Shown here in pieces: positions 1 through 5,816 of a DNA stretch of 11,631 nt. Numbering within the stretch: the stretch's first letter is position 1; the number at the start of each line of letters is the position of its first letter. The notes under the pieces are model-generated. The model searched no databases. It was given only the letters and a program-made list of their open reading frames with translations, and was not told where the DNA came from. The stretch is from Thermoplasmata archaeon (GTDB lineage Archaea > Thermoplasmatota > Thermoplasmata > UBA184). Position numbers and translations under genes: made by a program. The DNA lies in assembly GCA_021827545.1 (NCBI GenBank), contig JAKAVH010000213.1, forward strand, positions 1-11,631, in the 5' to 3' direction.

Positions 1-71
1 CCCCCACCCCTGTGGTGCCGATGGAATCGAAAGAACGGGTCGACGCGTCAACGCGCGAACGACGAAGGTAG
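1..71 (+). CDS. Possible C-terminal tail of an upstream gene (partial)
   Basis: Reading from base 3, the frame is open and ends with a TAG at 69-71. It gives a short Pro/Val stretch followed by a highly charged Lys/Glu/Arg tail, as often seen at protein C-termini. An ATG at 21 lies in the same frame, but a 16-residue protein starting there is less likely. The stretch directly after the stop is AT-rich, which fits an intergenic boundary. Nothing here identifies a family. The call rests only on frame and composition and would be settled by the sequence to the left. Confidence 0.25.
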   Translation, partial: PTPVVPMESKERVDASTRERRR

Positions 72-374
72 GTGTTTAAATCGAAGTGGGGAAAAATCAA
101 AGCCCAGAAGTGGGGAAATTACCAGGCCCATCGACATCAGGAGCACGGTGCGGGCTGCGGTCGCAGAGTCGGTCGCGGTCGAAGGGGTTTCGGAGGCGGG
201 TTGTGCGCTTCTCGCGGTCATCGGCGCGAAGCGAGCGCGCAGGGCTCGCGCCGCGCGATTCGAGCGGGACGCGAGCCCGTGTCCCCATCATGCCGCGGGG
301 GCGAGCGAGATTCACCTTGCCGAGCGAGCCCCGAGGCTTGATGTGGGGCGCGCGCGTCCGATGACGGGCCTGCG
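72..374. other. Gene-free stretch with an AT-rich island and a short tandem repeat
   Basis: I see no convincing gene on either strand. The open frames translate to Arg/Gly/Ala-rich sequence without domain character. The only structure is an AT-rich island near 74-125 containing a TTTAAA box at 75-80 and two imperfect 24-bp units. The rest is GC-rich and featureless up to the repeated start cassette at about 350-385. Confidence 0.5.
81..128. repeat. Imperfect tandem repeat, two 24-bp units
   Basis: Units at 81-104 and 105-128 share the core GAAGTGGGGAAA (83-94 and 107-118) and match at 17 of 24 positions by eye. They follow a TATA-like TTTAAA at 75-80. The pair could be a duplicated protein-binding site, or a chance or ancient duplication. 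No gene start lies at the expected distance downstream. Confidence 0.45.
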
Positions 375-378
375 ATGA
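361..378 (+). promoter_or_regulatory. Five-codon upstream ORF overlapping the start of the zinc-ribbon gene
   Basis: ATG at 361 opens a frame encoding M-T-G-L-R and stops at TGA 376-378. That stop overlaps the ATG at 375 in the sequence ATGA, the classic arrangement for translational coupling. The same layout recurs at 901-918 in front of the GNAT gene (M-T-G-P-R). Function is inferred. It may be only a by-product of a conserved DNA block. Confidence 0.35.
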
Positions 379-620
379 GCGCGCCGCGAGACCGCCCCGT
401 GCAGGATGGTGTTCCCCCGCAAACGTGTCCGTACTGTCAATCCGCCATGGAGCCGGGCTCGGTCGCCGCCGAGTCGATTACCGGAGGGGCGAAATGGCAC
501 AAGAAACGCTCAACCCTGGCCCTCGGTGGAGAGAAGATCGGGGACTATACGCGGGGAGGAATGGTTTGGTTCGACGGCTACCGCTGCCCGACGTGTCGGC
601 TCCTCCTGTTGAAGTACTAA
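375..620 (+). CDS. Small zinc-ribbon protein, DUF6487-like
   Basis: This 81-residue protein has two CxxC knuckles, Cys18/Cys21 (CPYC) and Cys71/Cys74 (CPTC), about 50 residues apart. Between them are a Gly-Gly-Ala-Lys-Trp stretch and a Leu/Gly-rich segment. This arrangement, ending in a short hydrophobic tail (RLLLLKY), matches my memory of the DUF6487 family, short proteins of unknown function thought to bind one zinc. The ATG at 375 is chosen because the N-terminus is then a short linker before the first knuckle and because the start lies inside the block repeated at 915 and 2012. No Shine-Dalgarno is visible. A five-codon ORF (361-378) overlaps the start as ATGA. It is followed on the same strand by a membrane microprotein and a GNAT gene, which suggest no clear pathway. 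The family assignment is from recognition, not a search. Confidence 0.75.
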   Translation: MSAPRDRPVQDGVPPQTCPYCQSAMEPGSVAAESITGGAKWHKKRSTLALGGEKIGDYTRGGMVWFDGYRCPTCRLLLLKY

Positions 621-714
621 ATCCGGGCCAAGGCCTTCACGGCCGCTGAACGAGCACGGGGAGCGCGTGGGAGCGAAACGCTCGGCCGTGAGTTCACCCG
701 CGCACTAAACGGCC

Positions 715-726
715 GATATGGTATTG
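715..726 (+). promoter_or_regulatory. Candidate TATA box for the microprotein gene
   Basis: GATATGGTATTG is the most AT-rich short stretch in its neighbourhood and is centred about 35 nt before the ATG at 756. This spacing fits an archaeal TATA box with a short leader. A GGTG motif at 748-751 could act as a weak Shine-Dalgarno. Confidence 0.35.
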
Positions 727-755
727 AACCGCTGGACCGTGACACCGGGTGCGAG

Positions 756-854
756 ATGTACGATCCAATTGACTCGGTCGTGGTTGCTGCGGTCGTTGCG
801 GCGATCCTCGCCGGCGCGGTGGTTCTGTTCGCTTTGACGGCTCGTTCCCTCTGA
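756..854 (+). CDS. 32-residue single-helix membrane microprotein
   Basis: ATG at 756 to TGA at 852-854 encodes a short acidic N-terminus (MYDPIDS), then a continuous run of Val/Ala/Ile/Leu/Gly/Phe of about 20 residues, then a short tail with one arginine near the end (LTARSL). This is the profile of a single transmembrane helix with its acidic N-terminus outside and a short basic tail inside, by the positive-inside rule. A TATA-like box lies about 35 nt upstream. The gene fills the gap between the zinc-ribbon gene and the GNAT gene, on the same strand. No family is recognised. Very short membrane proteins often regulate a transporter or complex, but nothing here says which. Chance alone could produce such an ORF, though its position, promoter-like box and clean hydrophobic profile argue for a real gene. 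Confidence 0.5.
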   Translation: MYDPIDSVVVAAVVAAILAGAVVLFALTARSL

Positions 855-900
855 CGAGCCCCCCTCTCGACGCACGATTCCTGAGCGGACCGCGTGTTCG

Positions 901-918
901 ATGACGGGACCGCGATGA
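901..918 (+). promoter_or_regulatory. Five-codon upstream ORF overlapping the GNAT start
   Basis: ATG at 901 encodes M-T-G-P-R and stops at TGA 916-918, overlapping the ATG at 915 as ATGA. It is the counterpart of the element at 361-378. The surrounding block (about 885-924) is nearly identical to those at 359-383 and 1997-2020. Confidence 0.35.
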
Positions 919-1940
919 GCGCGGCGCGCCGAGTGCCCCGCACGAGCGGTCCGGCCGGCCGTGTTTCAACCAAGGGGAGTAGCACCACGTTCCGCGAGCT
1001 CCCGACAGAGCGGGTGACGCCCGATCTCTGGCGGAGGTATCGCCGGGACATGGTGTTCGTGTACCCGAGTCGCGGAGCCCGCATCGCGGACGATGATCGT
1101 AACCACGCGAAGGCTGGGAAGCAACTGTCCCGAGTCTTGAGACAGGGTGACGGCTCACCGATCGGGTTCGTGCTCTGCCTGCGGTCTCGCCACCAAGCCG
1201 GGCTTCAGTTGTCTACCTTCTATCTTACCCACGGCCACCGCACGGCCTCGATCCTGCGTGATCAGATGCGGGCACTGTTCGGCAGCGGACCAATCTTCAC
1301 CGTCAGTGACAGCATGCAGCCGATTGCACCACGAAGCTTCCCCTTGGTGATGCGCGAACTCGGGTTCCGCCACATCGAGCGAAGGCGTTTAGAGATCGAC
1401 CCTCGCGGGCTCCGTACGGCCCGAGACCCACCCGGAGATGTCCATCTCGAGAGGCTCCGCCGGCAGCACGTCGGGGGTGTCGCCGCCATTCAGGCATACC
1501 GCGAACACATCGACGCGGCGTTCGGTCCCGGCGGTGATACCGCGCTGTGGGGGAGCCGCTACCTGAGATCGCTGTTTGCAGCGCGCCCCTCCCGACTCGA
1601 CTGGGATGCCTCGTTCGTGGCGACGATCGAGAAGAGGGTCGTCGGCGCCGTGCTGGTCACGCGGAGAGACGAATCGGCGCACATCCAGGATCTGGAGGTG
1701 AGTCCGAGCCACCGGGGCCGGGGAATCGGATCCGCGCTCATTGACCGAGCGCTGAGTAATCTTGCTTCGAGGAGTGTTGCCTACGTTGATTTGACCGTGT
1801 CCCTTCAGAATCCGACAGATGCCGTGCGGCTGTACCGACAACGGGGGTTCCACTTCAGCCGCAATGACTGTCGAGCCCCGGGACTCTGGATACACGACGC
1901 GACTCGACGGCACCTCGGTCTCAAGATTCTCGGGGAGTGA
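915..1940 (+). CDS. GNAT family N-acetyltransferase with two GNAT-like halves
   Basis: This is a predicted soluble acetyl-CoA-dependent N-acetyltransferase of 341 residues, about twice a single GNAT domain. The C-terminal half carries the acetyl-CoA pyrophosphate-binding loop, His266 followed by R-G-R-G-I-G (267-272), right after the strand ending LEVSPS. It also has the typical C-terminal motif N-P-T-D-A-V-R-L-Y-R-Q-R-G-F, where a conserved Tyr precedes the final strand. The N-terminal half (about residues 25-160) has GNAT-like strand/helix alternation and a segment ELGFRHIERRRLEI resembling the end of a GNAT fold, but lacks the glycine-rich loop. It is probably a degenerate, non-catalytic copy. 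The ATG at 915 is preferred over a GTG at 894 because it matches the repeated start cassette and the mini-ORF overlap. Substrate unknown. Confidence 0.85.
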   Translation: MSAARRVPRTSGPAGRVSTKGSSTTFRELPTERVTPDLWRRYRRDMVFVYPSRGARIADDDRNHAKAGKQLSRVLRQGDGSPIGFVLCLRSRHQAGLQLSTFYLTHGHRTASILRDQMRALFGSGPIFTVSDSMQPIAPRSFPLVMRELGFRHIERRRLEIDPRGLRTARDPPGDVHLERLRRQHVGGVAAIQAYREHIDAAFGPGGDTALWGSRYLRSLFAARPSRLDWDASFVATIEKRVVGAVLVTRRDESAHIQDLEVSPSHRGRGIGSALIDRALSNLASRSVAYVDLTVSLQNPTDAVRLYRQRGFHFSRNDCRAPGLWIHDATRRHLGLKILGE

Positions 1941-2011
1941 CGACGCGGCGACCAGCGTCTGGACGACGCGACCTTCACGAAGGGACACGCGCGTCTGATG
2001 ATGGGACCGCG

Positions 2012-2492
2012 ATGGGCGCGGGCGACGAATCACAAGCTCGATCCGAGACCGAACCGGCGCCTACTGAATCGAGCAGACGTCCTTTCCGTTCCGTGGTTGG
2101 GAGGCCCGCCCCGATTTGGCCCCTCTACACGGAGTTGCGCGTGCGCAGTCTCCATCGTTCAATTCGTTTCTTTAAGGCGCTCGGATCCCGTCAGACGACT
2201 CGAACTCACAGCTCGCTTGGCGAGTTCGCGTAGCTCGACAATCCTGTCCACCAGTTTACGATCGAGCTGAACCGATTCCGACCCGGGAGCCGGCACCACG
2301 AACCGGACCAAAAAGGATCCGAGATGGGCCGCTTCGGTTGGTGGGTCGAGCATGTCGACCGATCGGTCCGCGGACTCCTCCGCGTGGGGGAAAGGGTGAG
2401 GACACCGGCCTACGACACCTCCATCGTGATTCCACCCCGGCCGCTCGTCCAACGACTCTCCCGCGGTCGTCTTCCTCAAACTTCGCATGTAG
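2012..2492 (+). pseudogene. Broken glyoxalase/VOC family gene (amber stop plus frameshift)
   Basis: The frame starting at 2012 gives a classic VOC N-terminus (TELRVRSLHRSIRFFKALG) and then hits TAG at 2231-2233. The same frame resumes with FTIELNRFRPGS, a segment around GWWVEHVDRSV, and YDTSIVIPP near 2411-2435, all in the expected order for a glyoxalase-type VOC domain. After that the family-like sequence moves to another frame (from about 2439, ending PAVVFLK) and stops at TAG 2490-2492 before the usual D-P-D-G end. The position normally occupied by a metal-binding His (as in D-H-L-G-F) is Arg here (G-R-F-G-W). One stop, one frameshift, a lost ligand and a missing C-terminus together indicate decay rather than sequencing error. 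The start lies in the third copy of the repeated start cassette, where the mini-ORF stop TGA has become TGG. Confidence 0.75.
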
Positions 2493-2795
2493 CTCGTGCA
2501 GCATGAGGACCTTTTCCTCCAGATCTTCGAGGTTCGTGCGGTTCACGCGGGCACGCGACTTCTTCGCGCTCTCACCGTCCCGCGCGTAGTCCGCGAAGCC
2601 GCTCCGCGCGTTCTCGAACTGCCCCGCGCTGAACCGGAGCTGACCGCTCGGCCACAGTCGTTTCGCCTCGGAGATCGCGAGGATCGGGAGGTCCCAGCCA
2701 TGGCCGATGCTCGGCAGAACCTCGACGGCGTTCGTGCGGAGGCGGGTGGGGTCGGTCGGCGGAAAGGGTTCGGGATTGGATGGGCCTGCAGGCAC
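2463..2795 (-). pseudogene. Minus-strand gene or gene fragment, family unknown
   Basis: From a GTG at 2795 the minus strand encodes about 110 residues that look like real protein. There is a Pro-rich start, then NAVEVLPSIGHGWDLPILA, an amphipathic Lys/Ala/Ser/Arg-rich middle, and a helical end (TNLEDLEEKVLMLHELHAKF) with coiled-coil character. Beyond about 2463 the frame stays open to 2256 but lies antisense to the VOC remnant, and its sequence turns Arg/Gly/Pro-rich. So its true 3' end is probably lost or lies near 2463-2480. The long plus-strand extension in front of the MFS gene is only the shadow of this ORF. It is divergent from the MFS gene across 2796-2885. No family recognised. It could be intact with a late stop, but a junction with the decayed VOC gene is more likely. 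Confidence 0.5.
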
Positions 2796-2844
2796 CGCAC
2801 GTGCGGGCGAACGCAGGACGTACGATGCGGCACGTCCATGCGAG

Positions 2845-2856
2845 TTACTTACTATA
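2845..2856 (+). promoter_or_regulatory. Archaeal TATA-like box of the MFS gene
   Basis: TTACTTACTATA stands out from the GC-rich surroundings and is centred about 34 nt upstream of the ATG at 2886. This would place transcription start a few bases before the start codon, giving a leaderless or nearly leaderless mRNA. It supports 2886 rather than the upstream in-frame starts. Confidence 0.55.
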
Positions 2857-2885
2857 CCGATGTCACCGTAGCCCGGCCTTCGGCG

Positions 2886-4145
2886 ATGAGCGATTGGTCC
2901 CGGCTATGGACGAACCAACGTTTCACTCGTCTGTGGAGCGCTCGTGTCGTCTCGCGTTTTGGTTCCACTCTCGGATATGTCGTGCTCATCTGGTACACGT
3001 TCGCCGACACCGGCTCTGCCCTTGCCGTAGTGTACGTGGGTCTCGCGGAGTTCGTTCCCGCCGTCGCGTTTGGCCTGTTCGCGGGCACCGTGGTCGATCG
3101 ATACAGCCGGCGTGGCGTGATCGTCGTCTCCTCCCTCGGGCGGGGCGCGGCCATGGGCGCGCTGGTAATCGCGCTCTACCTCCTCGGTTTCAATCTCGCG
3201 CTGATCGTGCTGGCGTCCGTCGTCTTTGCGATCTGCGCTACCTTCTTTGGGCCCGGCGCCCAAGCCTTGCTTCCCGAGATCGTCGCCCGGGAGCATCTGG
3301 ATCGGGCCAATGGACTCTTTGAGTCCTCGGAATCGATCGTCGGGATTGCCGGGAGCGCGGCGGCCGGGTTCGCCGTGGTCGCTCTCGGCGCCGTTCCAAG
3401 TCTGGGTGTCGACGCTGCCGCATACTTGGTCGGCGCCCTCTTTATCGCGCTGATCGGCACCACGACCTCCGCGTCGAAGACCGCAGCCGCTTCCGAAAAA
3501 CTCCTCGACCAAGTGAGAGAGGGATTGGCCTACCTTCGACACACCTTGGGACTTCTCGAGCTCACCATCGTTGCGCTTGTGTCGAACTTTCTGTGGTCGA
3601 TCGTCATGACGTTTCTCGTGGTTTACACCTCCCAGACACTGCACGGGAGCGCCATTGTGTACGGCGGAATAGAGGCAGCCCTTGCGGCCGGGTGGGGAGT
3701 CGGTGGGCTCGCGGTCGGCCGCTTCCGACTTACGCGCTTTACCGGGCGGATCTGGGCTCTGACCGGTCTAACCGACGGCTTCGCAATCCTGGTGTTGATT
3801 CTTCTGCCGCTGATCCCGGTCGCGTTACCGCTGTTCCTGGCGTTCGGTGTGTGGCAAGGAATCCTGAACGTCAGTTGGCTGAGCTCGGTCCAAGTCCTCG
3901 TACCGGCGAGACTTCAGGGAAGGTATCTCGCCACGGACAGCGCGATCAGCTACGCGGCCATACCTGCGTCCCAAGTATTGGGCGGAATCTTGATCGTGAC
4001 CTCCGGACTCTCCTTCACGTTCCTCCTCGCCGCCGTGGGCTCCCTCGCGACCGGTGTCGGATACCTCTTCCTGCGGCCCCTCTGGAAGTTCGGGTACGAC
4101 CCACGAACTTCCGCCAAGGTGGAGACCTTGGACACCGTCCCCTAG
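2886..4145 (+). CDS. MFS exporter, EntS/MFS_3-like
   Basis: This 419-residue integral membrane protein has about 12 hydrophobic segments, close to the length of the enterobactin exporter EntS (about 416) and of the MFS_3 branch of the major facilitator superfamily. It opens with a short cytoplasmic N-terminus (MSDWSRLWTNQRFTRLWSA), typical of this branch, where the helix 1 entry reads F-x-x-L-W. Motif A is visible between helices 2 and 3 as GLFAGTVVDRYSRRGV, with the D-R-x-x-R-R charge pattern. A second characteristic loop is FFGPGAQALLPEIV with E-H-L-D-R-A-N-G. A hydrophilic central loop (about residues 195-215, rich in Ala/Ser/Lys) separates the two six-helix halves. Such proteins export small molecules or drugs by proton antiport; the substrate cannot be told. 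Start 2886 is chosen by the TATA-like box and family N-terminus. It stands alone, with decayed genes on both sides. Confidence 0.9.
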   Translation: MSDWSRLWTNQRFTRLWSARVVSRFGSTLGYVVLIWYTFADTGSALAVVYVGLAEFVPAVAFGLFAGTVVDRYSRRGVIVVSSLGRGAAMGALVIALYLLGFNLALIVLASVVFAICATFFGPGAQALLPEIVAREHLDRANGLFESSESIVGIAGSAAAGFAVVALGAVPSLGVDAAAYLVGALFIALIGTTTSASKTAAASEKLLDQVREGLAYLRHTLGLLELTIVALVSNFLWSIVMTFLVVYTSQTLHGSAIVYGGIEAALAAGWGVGGLAVGRFRLTRFTGRIWALTGLTDGFAILVLILLPLIPVALPLFLAFGVWQGILNVSWLSSVQVLVPARLQGRYLATDSAISYAAIPASQVLGGILIVTSGLSFTFLLAAVGSLATGVGYLFLRPLWKFGYDPRTSAKVETLDTVP

Positions 4146-4352
4146 TCGACGCGACGGGCCCTGCCTTGGGGCCGGCAATCGGCTTCGCGTGCTCGTGGGC
4201 GATGTCGGGCCTCACCACTGGGGGGGCAGGTTTCGGGGGAGGGCGATTGCGGGGCGGAGGCTGGGGACGGCGGAGGAGTCGCCGCGGATGGCGGCTGGTC
4301 CCGGTGAGCTACGTCGTCGGGAGAGCGCCCGCGAAGGTAAGCGGGGTAGGGA
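4146..4352. other. Gene-free stretch with a G-rich tract
   Basis: No gene seen. The sequence after the MFS stop is GC-rich with strong G skew on the plus strand and contains the G-run cluster at 4220-4266. Open frames here give Gly/Arg-rich low-complexity translations. Confidence 0.5.
4220..4266 (+). repeat. G-run cluster with G-quadruplex potential
   Basis: Runs of 7, 5, 3, 4 and 4 guanines occur within 47 bases, separated by loops of 8, 1, 7 and 8 bases. This approaches the standard four-run quadruplex pattern. It lies about 75 bases past the MFS stop codon. Confidence 0.4.
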
Positions 4353-4740
4353 GGTACCGAAGTCGACTACGCGGCAGAGTTCTGGCTCGCGCGGAGTCTA
4401 GGGCCACATCCGTACGCGCGCGTTCTCGGCCACCGCGAACCGGTGACGGTTCGCCGGCGCGACGCGGTCGGGTCGGTCTGTCGAACGGGTTCCGGATCCG
4501 AGATGCGGGCCGGCATCGCCGTCGCAGGATGCGCAATCCCGGGCAAATCCCGAGGTAAGTTCGATCGGGCCAGCGGCTGCAACGGAATTGAGATATACGT
4601 CATCGAAGCGAGCCGCCGTCGGAGGGCAAGAAGAAGGGTGCCGCCGGCGCCGCCTTCAGTCTTCCCGGATGGGTCGCCCCGTGTACGAGAAGATCGGCTA
4701 TCGCACCGCGGAGGAGTATCACCTCTGGATTCCCGAGGGG
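4353..4740 (+). pseudogene. Decayed GNAT acetyltransferase remnant
   Basis: The stretch 4654-4740 encodes a clear C-terminal end of a GNAT enzyme: LQSSRMGRPVYEKIGY, followed by R-T-A-E-E-Y-H-L-W-I-P-E-G. The (Q-x-S-x-M-G-x-P-V-Y-x-x-x-G-Y/F) pattern is typical of the last helix and strand of one GNAT group of about 250-280 residues. There is no acetyl-CoA loop in front of it. In a different frame, 4353-4451 encodes VDYAAEFWLARSLGPHPYA, which I read tentatively as the N-terminal helix of the same kind of protein. If so, most of the middle has been deleted and the two ends are in different frames. The N-terminal assignment is weak, the C-terminal one good. No usable start codon precedes it; a TAG at 4347-4349 closes the frame upstream. 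It sits directly before an intact GNAT gene of another type. Confidence 0.5.
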
Positions 4741-4856
4741 AGGACGCCGGCGCAATCCCCGCACGCGGAGCCGGTGCGCCGGCGTCGGGCCCCCCACGGC
4801 GAGAGGGGTCCGAGGACCGGTCGCGATGAACGAGAGGGACGCGCGACCGCGAAGCC

Positions 4857-4862
4857 CTTATC
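4857..4862 (+). promoter_or_regulatory. Weak TATA-like box before the AAC(6')-like gene
   Basis: CTTATC is a lone AT-containing stretch centred about 34 nt before the ATG at 4894, the same spacing as the better boxes of the MFS and M13 genes. Weak on sequence alone. Confidence 0.25.
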
Positions 4863-4893
4863 CGTGCTCCGATCGCTCGATGCCACTACCGAG

Positions 4894-5406
4894 ATGGGCG
4901 CGCCGCCGAGACCGTGGAAGGAGCTGAAGGTACGCCCGCTGACCCCTCGGGACCGTGACACCTGGATCCGACTGAGGCACGAGCTATGGCCGAAGCACGA
5001 CCTCGAAGAGCTGGGTCTGGATGCGGACAAGCTCCTCGACACTTGGAAGAACGGCCGAATGTGGCGGGCTTCGATGCTGGCGACCGTGCTGCTGGCCGAG
5101 GTCGACGCGATAGGCTCGGTAGGTTTCGCGGAGGTCGACCTGCGCCCCTTTGCGGACGGATGTCGCTCTTCCCCGGTCGGATACCTCGAGGGCTGGTACG
5201 TCCAACCTCGATTCCGCAGGAGCGGAGTTGGCCGAGCGCTGTTCCGAGCGTCGGAGGAGTGGGCACGGGCGCAAGGCTGCCAGGAGATGGCCTCCGACAC
5301 CGAGGTCGGGAACGAAACTTCTCGGCGTGCCCACAGGGCCCTCGGCTATGAGGAGCGCGCCAGTCTGGTCCACTTCCGCCGTACTCTCGATGCGCGTTCG
5401 AAGTAG
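4894..5406 (+). CDS. GNAT acetyltransferase, aminoglycoside 6'-N-acetyltransferase-like
   Basis: This 170-residue protein shows a complete single-domain GNAT layout close to the AAC(6')-I group. The first strand and helix are KVRPLTPRDRDTWIRLRHEL. It then has G-S-V-G-F-A-E-V-D-L-R-P-F-A-D-G-C, the hallmark S-S-P-V-G-Y-L-E-G-W-Y-V (92-103), the acetyl-CoA loop R-R-S-G-V-G-R-A (108-115), and E-M-A-S-D-T-E-x-x-N near 131-140. It ends with S-x-x-A-H-R-A-L-G-Y-E-E and a final strand. In AAC(6') enzymes this family transfers acetyl from acetyl-CoA to the 6'-amine of aminoglycosides; in an archaeon the real substrate may be another amine. Start ATG 4894 matches family length; upstream in-frame sequence belongs to the decayed GNAT. 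The start context ATGGGCGCG resembles the repeated start cassette. Confidence 0.85.
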   Translation: MGAPPRPWKELKVRPLTPRDRDTWIRLRHELWPKHDLEELGLDADKLLDTWKNGRMWRASMLATVLLAEVDAIGSVGFAEVDLRPFADGCRSSPVGYLEGWYVQPRFRRSGVGRALFRASEEWARAQGCQEMASDTEVGNETSRRAHRALGYEERASLVHFRRTLDARSK

Positions 5407-5816
5407 GCGGCCGGTACGCGGCGATCATCAGGGTCCCGCGTGGCAGAGGGCTCGCCCCTTTGCGTTCCGAACGCCACGAACGGAATCCGGACGCGTGCTC
5501 ACCGGCTCCGGGCGAGCGACGCGGTGAGGTGCCGAGGGCGCGACGACCTACCGCTTCGCGTGACCCAGACCGTTCGCGCGTTGCTGCTCCGGATGGCGGA
5601 ATACGGTAGACCACGGTACGAGCGGGCACTCGCGGATGGGAAGGGCACCGACCCGGCCGATGCACGACGACGCCCGGTAACGTTCACGGGGCCACCCCCG
5701 GGGAGGCGTGCCGAGACCGAAAGCGGCAGAACGGAGTTCTCTCCCGCCCGTCTTGAAAGATTCCCGCGCGTGAGGCGCGGCGATCCCCGGTGCGGATCGT
5801 TCGTTTCCCTGGCCGA
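5407..5816. other. Stretch without a convincing gene; one coding-like patch
   Basis: No full gene is recognised. Between about 5560 and 5690 the plus frame encoding RVTQTVRALLLRMAEYGRPR and then YERALADGKGTDPADARRR has protein-like composition and a GC-rich third codon position. It has no credible start, and both flanks decay into Arg/Gly-rich sequence. It may be a gene fragment. GC-rich inverted bits near 5690-5710 are too short to call. Confidence 0.35.

Noticed and set aside
617..1158. Minus-strand ORFs opposite the microprotein and GNAT start
   Set aside because: Arg/Ser-rich, no domain, overlapping better-supported plus-strand genes.
2496..2885. N-terminal extension of the MFS ORF by 130 residues
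   Set aside because: It is the antisense shadow of a minus-strand ORF and lacks MFS features. The family N-terminus begins at 2886 and a TATA-like box at 2845-2856 lies inside the extension.
3593..4558. 321-residue plus ORF overlapping the MFS end
   Set aside because: Out of frame with the MFS gene, with an Arg/Gly-rich tail; a shadow.
4588..4893. Upstream start for the AAC(6')-like gene
   Set aside because: The extension encodes the end of a different GNAT protein and Arg-rich linker; family length fits ATG 4894.
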